The notes beneath the pieces were generated by a model. The model did no database searches. It was not told the origin of the DNA and saw nothing but the letters and a program-made list of their open reading frames with translations. From positions 1 to 33,488 of IMG/VR virus record IMGVR_UViG_3300043774_001052: 33,488 nt of DNA. One strand, 5' to 3'. This document shows positions 12,481-21,220 of the stretch, one piece after another. The stretch's first letter is position 1, and every line of letters begins with the position of its first letter. A program made the translations under genes and the position numbers. The DNA is from a virus.

Positions 12481-12747
12481 ATGATAATAGCAATTACTTT
12501 ATGGGGTATTACCATAATAGGTTATATAGTATATAATCTTTTTACAAAAAACAAAAAATTAGAAAATATAGTTTATAAACAACAGTATTTTATTGATGGA
12601 ATAAAAGATTCTATGAAAGAAATAAATAAGGCAGCTGAACAAATTGATTCTAAAATATGGGTGCAATCTGATCCTGAGTTTTTAGTTTTAATGGAAAATG
12701 TTAAAATAATGCAAGAAAGTATTAATCAATTTATATCTGATAAATAA
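12481..12747 (+). CDS. Small membrane-anchored protein, 88 aa
   Basis: Residues 1-21 (ITLWGITIIGYIVYNLF) form one hydrophobic helix, followed by positively charged residues (KNKK), so the protein is likely an inner-membrane protein with a cytoplasmic helical tail. The tail (about 25-88) is amphipathic with a coiled-coil look (IKDSMKEINKAAEQID; NVKIMQESINQFI). I do not recognise the family. It is encoded one base after the HD-hydrolase stop and three bases before the sigma factor gene. A role in host membrane interaction or lysis regulation is possible, but nothing in the sequence fixes it. Confidence 0.7.
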   Translation: MIIAITLWGITIIGYIVYNLFTKNKKLENIVYKQQYFIDGIKDSMKEINKAAEQIDSKIWVQSDPEFLVLMENVKIMQESINQFISDK

Positions 12748-12750
12748 TAT

Positions 12751-13503
12751 ATGATAGAATCTATAGTTGGAGAAGAAGAAGTATTACTTACTAAAAAAGG
12801 TGAGGTACGGAAAAGAAAGCCAAAGGTAAAAAATAATTATTTTACTTCAGAAACAGAAGAAGCTATTTTAAAATATAGAAGTACTAAAAGCTTAGCTGAA
12901 AGAAATAGAATTTATAATCAAGATATTCATTATGGATTTTATAAATTAGTTGAGAATATTATTCACACATTTAAATTTTATTATACAGAAGTTGATAATA
13001 TAGAAGATTTAAAATATGAAGTAATATCTTTTTTATTACAAAAATTAGACTTATATGATCAATCAAAAGGTAAAGCATACTCTTATTTTGGTACTATAAC
13101 AAAAAGATATTTAATAGTTTATAATCAAAAAAATTATAAAAAACTATTAGCAAGAACAGATATTGGAGAGCAAAATGACGATAATGCACTAGTTAATAGT
13201 ATTGTTGTTAAAGAACCTGAACCTGAATTAGATAAGCTTGATGTTGTAGAATTATTTATTAAGAAAGTAGATGATAGCTTATTTGAACTTTTTGATAAAC
13301 CAGATGAATTAAAAGTAGCTGATGCAATATTAGAAATATTTAAAAAGAGAGAAAATATTGATATTTTTAATAAAAAAGCAGTTTTTATATACGTAAAAGA
13401 AATAACTGATACACAATCTAATACAATTACTAAAGTTATTAAGAAGTTAAAAGTTATATATAAAACTATATTAAATGATTATATAGAAAATAATGATTAC
13501 TAA
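12751..13503 (+). CDS. 55: Late-transcription sigma factor, T4 gp55-like, 250 aa
   Basis: The core at residues 30-135 has the gp55/sigma-70 region-2-like pattern: YFTSETEEAI (30-39), NRIYNQDIHYGFYKLVENII (52-71), FLLQKLDLYDQSKGKAYSYF (94-113) and TITKRYLIVYNQKNYKK. In T4, gp55 directs host RNA polymerase to late promoters (TATAAATA) together with gp33 and the gp45 clamp. This protein is longer than T4 gp55 (185 aa), with a C-terminal acidic and helical extension of unknown role. It is the last gene before the tail cluster, and a copy of the ATATTTAT motif overlaps its stop. No gp33 or gp45 gene is visible in the window. Confidence 0.88.
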   Translation: MIESIVGEEEVLLTKKGEVRKRKPKVKNNYFTSETEEAILKYRSTKSLAERNRIYNQDIHYGFYKLVENIIHTFKFYYTEVDNIEDLKYEVISFLLQKLDLYDQSKGKAYSYFGTITKRYLIVYNQKNYKKLLARTDIGEQNDDNALVNSIVVKEPEPELDKLDVVELFIKKVDDSLFELFDKPDELKVADAILEIFKKRENIDIFNKKAVFIYVKEITDTQSNTITKVIKKLKVIYKTILNDYIENNDY

Positions 13504-13511
13504 ATATTTAT
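13504..13511 (+). promoter_or_regulatory. ATATTTAT motif at the start of the tail-gene cluster, candidate late promoter
   Basis: The sequence TAAATATTTATTTAAAAGAG spans the sigma gene stop and ends 10 bases before the next ATG at 13522. It is the first copy on the plus strand and stands exactly at the boundary between regulatory and structural genes. Confidence 0.45.
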
Positions 13512-13521
13512 TTAAAAGAGA

Positions 13522-13884
13522 ATGGATTTAAATACAATTATATTTAAAGATAAAACTTTATCTGATTTAGTTGAAGAAGTATATAGTAAGCATAAAAACC
13601 AAGATAAAACTATTAAAGATGAAATAATAAGACTTTCTGATATGATAGAAACTCCTGGAGACGCTATAGTTGTTGTACCTCTTTTGAAAGGATTTTTAGA
13701 TTCTAGTTTAAAAAATGATGAAGTACTTATGAAACTATTAACAGTATTTCAGAAATCTGCTGAATCTAATAAAAAAGATAATCCTGATGATAATGGAATA
13801 CTTACTGAAAAGGATATAGAACAGTTATTTAGTGAAGTAACATCATTAAAAATACAAGATCCTAAAAACTTACCTAGCGCATAA
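13522..13884 (+). CDS. Conserved phage protein of unknown function at the head of the tail cluster, 120 aa
   Basis: An acidic all-helical protein. The segments FKDKTLSDLVEEVY, KDEIIRLSDMIETPGDAIVV, VPLLKGFLDSSLKNDEVLMK and LLTVFQKSAESN are a pattern I associate with uncharacterised proteins beside baseplate genes in T4-like phages of aquatic bacteria. No catalytic motif is seen. It follows a candidate late promoter, and its stop overlaps the next start by one base, so it is the first gene of the late tail operon. It could be an assembly chaperone; this is a guess from context. Confidence 0.75.
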   Translation: MDLNTIIFKDKTLSDLVEEVYSKHKNQDKTIKDEIIRLSDMIETPGDAIVVVPLLKGFLDSSLKNDEVLMKLLTVFQKSAESNKKDNPDDNGILTEKDIEQLFSEVTSLKIQDPKNLPSA

Positions 13885-14780
13885 TGTCAATACTTGTTGA
13901 AAAATTTAATTCAAACTATGGTAGTACATCTGGCCAATATTTTCAAATTGGTAGAGTTAAATCTATAGTAATGGGACCAAATATACCAGGAACTAATAAA
14001 CCAGATCCTGATTATATAAGTAGTTCTGATATTGGTAAAATTAAATATGAATTATTATATTCTCCTTTAAGTACATCTAAATCAAATGCAGTATCTGAAC
14101 CAGCATATCCTATTTTTAATTTTATAAAAATATTTCCTTTAGTAAATGAGATAGTTCTTATTTTAACTGGTCCTTCTGAAAGATTAAATAATGGCTATAA
14201 TAAACAGCAATTTTTTTATTTTCCTCCGTATTCAATATGGAATCGTCCAAATCATGGTGCATTTCCAAATATGTCAGAATATGCACAACATATAAATAAA
14301 ACTACAAATAAACCAAATTACAGTGGTAATGCAGTAACTGGATCAACATTACCACTAGGATATACATTTGAAGAATCAGATCATAAAAATTTACAACCTT
14401 TTGAAGGAGACGTAGTTTTACAAGGCAGATTTGGTCAATCAGTTAGATTTGGTAGTACTGTACCATCAATGAAAAATAGCAATAATTGGTCTAATTCTGG
14501 AAATAATGGAGATCCCATTACTATTCTAGTAAACAAACAAGGGCGTCAATCTACTGTAAGTCCTTTTGATTCAATTATAGAAAATATTAATATTGATGGT
14601 TCTAGTATATATATGACATCTACACAAGAAATAATTATAAAAGATTTAGACGAATTTCCTTTAAATTCTTTTGATACTCCTATAAATACTACTAATAAGT
14701 TACTTACTAAATTAAGTCTAGCCCCAATAACAAATAATAATATTCCAGCGGCTGATCAAGATAAAAATAGTATAAAATAA
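13884..14780 (+). CDS. Baseplate hub/spike-associated structural protein, 298 aa
   Basis: It starts at the overlapping TAATG and ends in a TAATG that begins the next gene. The N-terminus (FNSNYGSTSGQYFQIGRVKS) and the central PFEGDVVLQGRFGQSVRFGS (about residues 173-192) resemble OB-fold or gp5-like segments. Ser/Asn/Gly-rich loops separate short beta strands. Together with the following beta-helix-like protein it could make up the two parts of the central spike, which in T4 is one protein (gp5: OB, lysozyme and beta-helix parts). I see no lysozyme motif. Confidence is moderate for a virion role and low for the exact function. Confidence 0.6.
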   Translation: MSILVEKFNSNYGSTSGQYFQIGRVKSIVMGPNIPGTNKPDPDYISSSDIGKIKYELLYSPLSTSKSNAVSEPAYPIFNFIKIFPLVNEIVLILTGPSERLNNGYNKQQFFYFPPYSIWNRPNHGAFPNMSEYAQHINKTTNKPNYSGNAVTGSTLPLGYTFEESDHKNLQPFEGDVVLQGRFGQSVRFGSTVPSMKNSNNWSNSGNNGDPITILVNKQGRQSTVSPFDSIIENINIDGSSIYMTSTQEIIIKDLDEFPLNSFDTPINTTNKLLTKLSLAPITNNNIPAADQDKNSIK

Positions 14781-15211
14781 TGTATCAACCTGAATTTCCA
14801 TATAAAAATAATCAAATAATATTATCATCTGATAGAGTAGTATTACATTCTAAATCTGATAGTATTTTTTTATTCGGTAAACAATCTGTATCACTATCAT
14901 CGACAAAAACTATTAATTTAGATTCTAATGACAAAGTATTAATCGATTCTCCAAAAATAGAACTTGGTCGTAAAGCAGAAAAAGATGGAGAACCTGTAAT
15001 ATTAGGAAATACTTTAAATCTTCAATTATTAGAATTAATTAATGGAATTACTGTAGCAGCAACTTTATTAAAACAAGTGTCATCTGAAAATCCAGCAGTA
15101 TCAGCTCAATTTATTCAACAAGCTGCTGATATATTATATAATTCATCTAATACTGCTAAACAATATATAGATACTAAAGCAACATTATCTAAAAATACAT
15201 TTACAAAATAA
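14780..15211 (+). CDS. Beta-helix-like baseplate spike protein, 143 aa
   Basis: Residues 10-78 alternate short beta strands with Ser/Asp turns: QIILSSDRVVLHSKSDSIFL, then SVSLSSTKTINLDSNDKVLI, then SPKIELGRKAEKDGEPVILG. This is the appearance of the triple-stranded beta-helix of gp5/gpV-type membrane-puncturing spikes, or the conserved ILSSDRVV family found beside them. The C-terminal part (79-143) is helical. It is tightly coupled to the previous gene. The spike assignment is by fold appearance and position, not by a diagnostic motif. Confidence 0.6.
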   Translation: MYQPEFPYKNNQIILSSDRVVLHSKSDSIFLFGKQSVSLSSTKTINLDSNDKVLIDSPKIELGRKAEKDGEPVILGNTLNLQLLELINGITVAATLLKQVSSENPAVSAQFIQQAADILYNSSNTAKQYIDTKATLSKNTFTK

Positions 15212-15216
15212 AAATA

Positions 15217-17016
15217 GTGGCAAAATCTGGAGATAATTTAATTAATTTAAGCAGTAGTCAAATAAATATTAATACTGGAAGTTCTAAGGGCTTTGAAAAA
15301 GTTATTAATATTATATCTTCATTTGTAATAAATGTACAAGATAAATTTAATAAAATAGTATACGGTGACGTAAGAAAAAAATATGATGTTAATAAAAAAA
15401 CAGCAAATAAAAAAGATGTCAAATCAGCATTTAGTAACGGACTTTTATATGTATTAGACGAGTTATCAGCTGTTGATTTTTGTAATATAATTAATTATGC
15501 ACTTAATAAAAATAATAGTAATTTAGCTGGTAATTTTTTTAATCCTACAATTGATAAAAATACACTATCTCCTATTGATAGAAAAAAATGGAATTTACAA
15601 AAAATTGCATATGATGTACAAACATATATAGATGATTATAAAAAAAGTTACCAAGATCCAAAAACTAATTTAGGTAAAACTGAATTATTTAAATTAATTA
15701 CTAAAATTAATAATGAATTTGCAAGTGTATTAATAGTAGATGGAGGATTAAATGATTTAGATTTAAATAAAGAATATCCAGAATTATCAATATCCGCAAA
15801 TTTTTTAAAAAATGCATTAGGATTTTTTAATAGATATACTGATGTACGTCAAATACCCAATGAGGATTTACAAAAAATAATTCAATTTGTAGATAAAATT
15901 AGAGGTGTTTGTATAGCAATTCAAGGACTAAAATCTATATCAACTGCAATTAATGTACTATCATCTGCAAATATAGATTCTAATTTAAAAGAACAAATAG
16001 CTAGAATTGAAAAATTAGTACCTATAGATAAAATTGTAGACTTGGTTGTATTTACATTAAATATAGCAAATAATATTAATTCAATTGCAAAGTCAATATT
16101 ATCTTATATTAGCACTGCTAGAGTTTTAATTAGAATTTTAGTAATATTAGTAAAGATATTTAAAATAATTACAACATTTTTAAAAGCTTTACCAATACCA
16201 TCATTATTTTCTACAGTAGGATCTATAGTAGCTATAAGTAGTACAGAATCAAAATTAAATAAGTTTATAGAAAAAACAATTGATAAATTACAACAAATTA
16301 ATTCTGTATTAGTATTAATTACTATACTTGTTACAAACCTCATAATAGTTATAGACCAGATTATTCAAAAATTAACTATTATAAAATTAAATCTTGAAAA
16401 TTGCCAATCTCCAATACTAGGAGATATAAATAAAACTATAACTGATTTATCAAATACTAAAAAAGATTTAGAGTCATTTATAAGTAATTATAATAATAAT
16501 AAAAGTTCAATTGATAATAAATTTGGTATTTATACTATATCTATTGTATCTGAAGAGATCACTGATGATTCTATACAATTAAAAAGAAGATATGGAATTG
16601 CTACAAATTCTAGCGGTTTTATTGTAGCTAATAGCACCCCTACATTTGCATCATTAGATCTTATTATAATAAATGAAGTAAAAGTTCAACTAGTTTCAAA
16701 AGGATTAGTTGATGCTGATTTAAAAACTCTATCCACTCAAGAAATTCAAACTCTTACTGAATCTTTAAATTATTTAGAAACTGGGGATATTAATATACAA
16801 GATATAACTTCAAATCTTGAAGATGTTGATTTTTCTTTAGAAGAAAATTCTCCTGTGAGTGATATAGGATCCTTTGTAGATAATTTATCTGGAGGTAAAA
16901 AATTAAGAAAAAAAATAAGGGCTAAGATGAAAATATCATCTCAAACATTTAAAAATACTTTATCAAATACCAGTACATCTAATAACTATGGAAAAGGATT
17001 TGATTTTAAGGTATAA
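15217..17016 (+). CDS. Large virion/baseplate-associated protein with central hydrophobic region, GTG start, 599 aa
   Basis: The reading frame begins with GTG at 15217 (AATAGTGGCAAAATC), six bases after the previous stop; no ATG exists near the frame's 5' end, so GTG is the likely start. The first 110 residues look helical and basic. The middle (about 255-405) holds several long hydrophobic helices, for example VLIRILVILVKIFKIITTFL, plus a TSIV-like second group, which may be transmembrane or packed helices. The C-terminal part is Thr/Ser/Asp-rich. I do not recognise the family. A structural role in the baseplate or tail is inferred from its position between spike-like genes and gp25. It is too short and misplaced for a classical tape measure. 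Confidence 0.6.
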   Translation: MAKSGDNLINLSSSQININTGSSKGFEKVINIISSFVINVQDKFNKIVYGDVRKKYDVNKKTANKKDVKSAFSNGLLYVLDELSAVDFCNIINYALNKNNSNLAGNFFNPTIDKNTLSPIDRKKWNLQKIAYDVQTYIDDYKKSYQDPKTNLGKTELFKLITKINNEFASVLIVDGGLNDLDLNKEYPELSISANFLKNALGFFNRYTDVRQIPNEDLQKIIQFVDKIRGVCIAIQGLKSISTAINVLSSANIDSNLKEQIARIEKLVPIDKIVDLVVFTLNIANNINSIAKSILSYISTARVLIRILVILVKIFKIITTFLKALPIPSLFSTVGSIVAISSTESKLNKFIEKTIDKLQQINSVLVLITILVTNLIIVIDQIIQKLTIIKLNLENCQSPILGDINKTITDLSNTKKDLESFISNYNNNKSSIDNKFGIYTISIVSEEITDDSIQLKRRYGIATNSSGFIVANSTPTFASLDLIIINEVKVQLVSKGLVDADLKTLSTQEIQTLTESLNYLETGDINIQDITSNLEDVDFSLEENSPVSDIGSFVDNLSGGKKLRKKIRAKMKISSQTFKNTLSNTSTSNNYGKGFDFKV

Positions 17017-17031
17017 AAATTAATAAAAATA

Positions 17032-17039
17032 ATATTTAT
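17032..17039 (+). promoter_or_regulatory. ATATTTAT motif before the 146-aa gene
   Basis: Bases 17031-17043 (AATATTTATAAAA) lie in the 28-base gap ahead of the ATG at 17045, with five bases between motif and start. The short distance is unusual for a promoter but matches the copy at 1512-1519. Confidence 0.35.
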
Positions 17040-17044
17040 AAAAT

Positions 17045-17485
17045 ATGGCAAAAATAGATTTACTAAGAAAATTAATAAGAGAAGAACTTACTTATGTTAT
17101 TAAGCAAGAGTTACCTAAATTATTATCCGAAGTTAATAAACCTGCTATAATAGACCATAAAAAAAACTTACAAGAGTCAATAAAGTCTAAAATTCCAGGT
17201 ACTTTAAATACTTCTAGACCTGCTATTAAAAAATTTACATCAAACAATCCATTATCAGCTTTATTAAATGAGACTGCTACTAGTATGTTAAATGAAGATA
17301 TACACATGACTTCTGATGATGTGCATCCATCATTAGGATTTCAACCTAGAGAAGCTAGTGTTGGTGATGTAAATAGTATGCTAAGTAGTGCTAGAGCTAG
17401 CAGTAATATAGATGCAGTTCAAATAAACGAAGTTCCTGATTTTACAGGACTTATGAATAAACTAAAACAATCTGGTCAAATATAA
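17045..17485 (+). CDS. Hypothetical baseplate-region protein with IRE-ended N-terminus, 146 aa
   Basis: The protein starts MAKIDLLRKLIREELTYV, a variant of the IDLL peptide seen on leftward genes, and contains the (I/L)xE triplet IRE at residues 11-13. The rest is low-complexity and likely extended, with a conserved-looking SNNPLSALLNETATSMLNED segment (about 65-84) and GFQPREASVGDVNSML. Its stop overlaps the gp25 start by one base, so it is expressed with the baseplate genes. The function is not recognised. Whether the N-terminus is a true targeting signal here is doubtful, since it sits among tail genes. Confidence 0.7.
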   Translation: MAKIDLLRKLIREELTYVIKQELPKLLSEVNKPAIIDHKKNLQESIKSKIPGTLNTSRPAIKKFTSNNPLSALLNETATSMLNEDIHMTSDDVHPSLGFQPREASVGDVNSMLSSARASSNIDAVQINEVPDFTGLMNKLKQSGQI

Positions 17486-17898
17486 TGGCATACGGACTTA
17501 AAAAAATATCACCTTTAGATTTAAGACCTTCTACAGCAATTGGAGTTAAAATACCTTTTGATGCAACAGCTGTTTTTTCTTCTGTATATACTACAAAAGA
17601 CCAAATAAAGTATAATATAATTAATTATTTACTATCAGATCCAAGAGAAAGGCCGTTCGTTATTAATTTTGGAGCTGGTTTAAGGGCTAGATTATTTGAA
17701 CAGATAGATCAATATACATTTGATGATATGAAACAATCTATCACCACTCAATTAGAAAATTATTTTCCACAAATAGAAATAATAAATTTAGATATAATTG
17801 GAAATCCCGATTATAATTCAATTAATATAAAATTTAGTTATAGATTATTAAGATCAAATGAAAATGATTCTATTACAGTAACTATACAAAACATATAA
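17485..17898 (+). CDS. 25: Baseplate wedge subunit gp25 (GPW/gp25 lysozyme-like fold), 137 aa
   Basis: The small acidic-core fold of gp25 is recognisable: SDPRERPFVINFGAGLRARL at about 51-70 matches the conserved T-x-P-x-E-R-P-x-x-x-x-x-G motif region, followed by the helix ITTQLENYFPQIEI and strands ending VTIQNI. In T4, gp25 is a wedge component that contacts gp6 and the sheath initiator. Its length is normal. The start overlaps the upstream stop by one base. The gp6 gene follows five bases later, in the order typical of T4-like phages. Confidence 0.92.
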   Translation: MAYGLKKISPLDLRPSTAIGVKIPFDATAVFSSVYTTKDQIKYNIINYLLSDPRERPFVINFGAGLRARLFEQIDQYTFDDMKQSITTQLENYFPQIEIINLDIIGNPDYNSINIKFSYRLLRSNENDSITVTIQNI

Positions 17899-17903
17899 TA
17901 AAG

Positions 17904-19760
17904 ATGGCTAACGAAATTGATATTAAATATTTAAATAAAGACTTTAGTAGTTTTAAGTCTGATCTTATAGACTACGCTAAATCATACTATCCAACAGTTT
18001 ATAATGATTTTACCCAACCATCACCAGGATCTATGTTTATTGATATGGCCTCTTATGTTGGAGATGTACTATCTTTTTATTTAGATAATCAATTACAAGA
18101 GTCATTTTTACAATACGCTAAACAAAAAAATAACTTATATAGTATAGCATACATGCTAGGTTATAGACCTAAAGTAACCTCAGCAGCTGCGGTTGATTTA
18201 GATATATATCAACAAGTTCCTGCAATAAGTGTAGGTTTAGAAACAATTCCTGATTTTACATATGCAATTACTATTGAACAAGGTATGCAAGTAAAATCAA
18301 GTGTTAATCCATCTATTTTATTTTATGTACCTCAAAAAGTTGATTTTAGCACTTCATCATCATTAGATCCTACTACTGTAGAAGTATATACTATTGACGG
18401 TAATAATATTCCAACATCATATATACTTAAAAAAACAGTACAAGCTATTTCTGGGGAAATAAAAACTAAATCATTTACATTTGCTAATCCGCAAAGATTT
18501 ACAAAGGTAACTATAGAAGATACTTCTATTATTACTATATTAGAAGCTTCAGACATAAACGGTAACAAGTGGCATGAAGTTCCATATTTAGCCCAGGATT
18601 ATATACTAAAACCAGTTGAAAATACTGCAGCTAATTACCCTAGTTTATATCAATATTCTAATCAAGTTCCATATATACTTCAAAAAGAAAAAGTATCTAG
18701 AAGATTTGTATCTAGATTTAAAACAAATGGCACTCTAGAAATAGAATTTGGTGCTGGAATTAATTCTATTGCTGATAATTCTATTATACCTAATCCTAAT
18801 GAAGTTAGTGTAGGTTTTACTAATGGAGGATTAAGTACATTACAAACTTCTTTTGATCCTACTAATTTTGTTACAACTCAAACTTATGGATTAGCTCCTA
18901 AATTTGATGTATTAGAGTTTAAATATTTAGTAGGCGGAGGTGCTTCTGCAAATGTATTATCAAATCAATTAACTGAATTAGTAACTTATACTGTATCTGG
19001 TAATACAACATATCAAAATACTATTGCTGTTAATAACCCAAATCCAGCTTCTGGTGGAGGCGATGGAGAAACTACAGAAGAATTAAGATTAAATATAACT
19101 AATGAATATCCAACTCAATTAAGAGCTGTAACTCAACAAGATTATTTAGCTAGAACTTTAAGTATGCCATCTAAATATGGAAAAGTATCTAAAGCATATA
19201 TAACAAAAGACGATACTATATTTAATAAATACACTGATAATAATCCTAGCCAAAGAGACTCTCTATTAGTTAGTTTATATGTGTTAAGTTTAAATAGCAG
19301 TAATCAATTAGATTATCCATCACCTGCTATACTTAAAAATATTCAAAGTTATTTATCTGAATATAGAATGTTAACTGACGCAATTAATTTAAAGCCTGCA
19401 TATATTATAAACATAGGATGTAATTTTGAAATAACTATTAAACCAAATTATACTAGCCAAGATGTAATTGCTAGATGTCTAATAGATTTAAAAAATTATT
19501 TTAATATAGATAATTGGCAAATAAATCAACCTATTATAATAGGAGATTTATATACCTTAATAGATAAAGTTGATGGAGTTCAATCTGTCAAATCAGTTAA
19601 TATAATAAATAAATCAGGAGAAGTTGATGGATATTCAAAATATTCATATGATATTTCTGCAGGTACTTTAAATGGTGTTATATATCCATCATTAGATCCT
19701 TCTATTTTTGAAGTTAAATTTCCAAATACTGATATTCAAGGTAGAGTAACAACAATATAA
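17904..19760 (+). CDS. 6: Baseplate wedge subunit gp6, 618 aa
   Basis: The N-terminus is diagnostic: YLNKDFSSFKSDLIDYAKSY, then QPSPGSMFIDMASYVGDVLS and FYLDNQLQESFLQYA, then the SIAYMLGYRPK element. The middle contains the beta-rich domain, and a TEELRLN helix precedes the conserved LRAVTQQDYLARTLSMPSKY region near residue 400. The C-terminus (YIINIGCNFEITIKPNY, then the VDGVQSVKSV segment) matches the gp6/gpJ-type dimerisation region. In T4, gp6 dimers form the continuous inner ring of the baseplate. Length is close to T4 gp6 (660). Confidence 0.92.
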   Translation: MANEIDIKYLNKDFSSFKSDLIDYAKSYYPTVYNDFTQPSPGSMFIDMASYVGDVLSFYLDNQLQESFLQYAKQKNNLYSIAYMLGYRPKVTSAAAVDLDIYQQVPAISVGLETIPDFTYAITIEQGMQVKSSVNPSILFYVPQKVDFSTSSSLDPTTVEVYTIDGNNIPTSYILKKTVQAISGEIKTKSFTFANPQRFTKVTIEDTSIITILEASDINGNKWHEVPYLAQDYILKPVENTAANYPSLYQYSNQVPYILQKEKVSRRFVSRFKTNGTLEIEFGAGINSIADNSIIPNPNEVSVGFTNGGLSTLQTSFDPTNFVTTQTYGLAPKFDVLEFKYLVGGGASANVLSNQLTELVTYTVSGNTTYQNTIAVNNPNPASGGGDGETTEELRLNITNEYPTQLRAVTQQDYLARTLSMPSKYGKVSKAYITKDDTIFNKYTDNNPSQRDSLLVSLYVLSLNSSNQLDYPSPAILKNIQSYLSEYRMLTDAINLKPAYIINIGCNFEITIKPNYTSQDVIARCLIDLKNYFNIDNWQINQPIIIGDLYTLIDKVDGVQSVKSVNIINKSGEVDGYSKYSYDISAGTLNGVIYPSLDPSIFEVKFPNTDIQGRVTTI

Positions 19761-19770
19761 AAAATAAAAA

Positions 19771-20874
19771 ATGGCCGTATATAAATTATTTGCATCCGCA
19801 GACGCAGCAATATATTCAAAACAACCTTCTATTAATACTGGTTTAGATGAGATTTTAGAAGTTGCAGTATTAAATTCAAATAACCAATCTATAAATTTTG
19901 TAGATCCTGTTCCACAAGAACCTTTATTATCTGATAATTTAAGAAGGTCATTAGTTTATTTTAGTGATAAAGATTTAGATATTATTCAAACTTTAACAAC
20001 AGGATCTTTTACTGCTAATTTAAGACTATATTTAGCTAATGCAGAAAACTTATCAACTACATATAATTTAGAAGTTGGAAGAGTTGCAGAAAGTTGGAAT
20101 ATGGGTACAGGAAAATATTATGATTATCCAAATCCACAAAATGGAGTATGTTGGTATAGCCCAAATGAGTTTATTGGTACATATAATTCATGGGCTAATA
20201 GTACTTATTATTTAACACCTGGTGGAGGAAATTGGACTGGTTCTTTAGTTAGCCAATCATTTAGTTATAAAGATAATAAAGATTTAAATATAAATGTAAC
20301 CCAGATTGTTAATTCATGGTTATCAGGATCAACTAATGCAGGATTTATTGTTAAACATCCTATAGGCGTAGAAAGTAATTCCGGTAGTTATATAGGACTT
20401 AAATTTTTTTCTGTTGATACTCATACTATATACCCTCCTACATTAGATATTAAATGGGATGATAGTATTTATATAACTGGTAGCTTATCTACTATTAATA
20501 ATTCTTTTTCTATTATAACTTTAGCAAATAATCACGATACATTTAAATATGGTACAGATAAATATAAAGTTATAATTAATGCAAGAGATCAATATCCGGT
20601 AAGAACATTTACAACATCATCTTTTTACACTACAAATAAAGCTTTACCTGCTACATCATACTGGTCAATTCAAGATGTTAAAACAGAAGATGTAGTAATA
20701 GATTTTGATACTCAATATACTAAAATAAGTTGTGATGGTACTAATAGTTACTTTAATTTATATATGAATGGTCTAGAACCTGAAAGATATTATAAAATAA
20801 TAATTAAAGTTGTATTAGTAAGTGGTGAATCTTATATAATAGATAATAATCTAATATTTAAAATAGTTAGGTAA
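19771..20874 (+). CDS. DNRLRE-like tail/baseplate protein, 367 aa
   Basis: The first 230 residues have the DNRLRE look: a Ser/Ala-rich start (KLFASADAAIYSKQPSINTG), paired strands such as RSLVYFSD and ANLRLYLAN, and AESWNMGTG followed by WTGSLVSQSFSYKDNKDL and NINVTQIVNSWL, the last close to the D-x-T-x-x-V-x-x-W element. The last 130 residues form a separate Ig-like or beta domain (KYKVIINARDQYPVRTF through YYKIIIKVVLVSG). DNRLRE folds are jelly rolls found on cell surface proteins and in phage tails, where they may bind glycans. It lies between gp6 and the gp7-like gene, so a peripheral baseplate position is likely. Confidence 0.72.
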   Translation: MAVYKLFASADAAIYSKQPSINTGLDEILEVAVLNSNNQSINFVDPVPQEPLLSDNLRRSLVYFSDKDLDIIQTLTTGSFTANLRLYLANAENLSTTYNLEVGRVAESWNMGTGKYYDYPNPQNGVCWYSPNEFIGTYNSWANSTYYLTPGGGNWTGSLVSQSFSYKDNKDLNINVTQIVNSWLSGSTNAGFIVKHPIGVESNSGSYIGLKFFSVDTHTIYPPTLDIKWDDSIYITGSLSTINNSFSIITLANNHDTFKYGTDKYKVIINARDQYPVRTFTTSSFYTTNKALPATSYWSIQDVKTEDVVIDFDTQYTKISCDGTNSYFNLYMNGLEPERYYKIIIKVVLVSGESYIIDNNLIFKIVR

Positions 20875-20876
20875 TC

Positions 20877-21218
20877 ATGAATAAAAATGTAGATTTAGTA
20901 AAACAAATATATGGTTTAAATACTTACTCAAAAGCTGTTAATACCAGTTTTTCTGAATTAATAAAACCTGCTGAAGAATTACCTGTTGAATCTGTTACTG
21001 TAGAGCAGTTTTTTGAGTATTATGATCAATTATTTTTTAATATACCAGTTTCAGGATCTATAAATTCTCATACTTATTTAGTAGAAAGAAGTCAACAATA
21101 TATTGGAGGTTCTGTATTAGATGCAGAAAAACAAGCTTTAATTGAAGAGATAAATTCTCTAAGACAACAACTTTTAGATCTAAACCAAAACTTTACTAGC
21201 GTTAATAATTTATTATAA
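20877..21218 (+). CDS. Hypothetical baseplate-region protein with C-terminal coiled coil, 113 aa
   Basis: The N-terminal half includes VEQFFEYYDQLFFNIP and HTYLVERSQQYIGG, and the C-terminus (EKQALIEEINSLRQQLLDLN) is a short coiled coil. It fits between the DNRLRE-like and gp7-like genes with two-base gaps. No known domain is recognised. The small size and coiled coil suggest an adaptor or assembly factor of the wedge. Its position would also fit a gp53- or gp8-like role, but no sequence support for either was seen. Confidence 0.7.
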   Translation: MNKNVDLVKQIYGLNTYSKAVNTSFSELIKPAEELPVESVTVEQFFEYYDQLFFNIPVSGSINSHTYLVERSQQYIGGSVLDAEKQALIEEINSLRQQLLDLNQNFTSVNNLL

Positions 21219-21220
21219 TA

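Noticed and set aside
16104-16343. 79-codon minus-strand frame in the 599-aa gene
   Set aside because: Antisense shadow of the hydrophobic-helix coding region; likewise 17092-17307, 18332-18568, 25814-26068, 26389-26571, 29525-29722 and 32295-32513.
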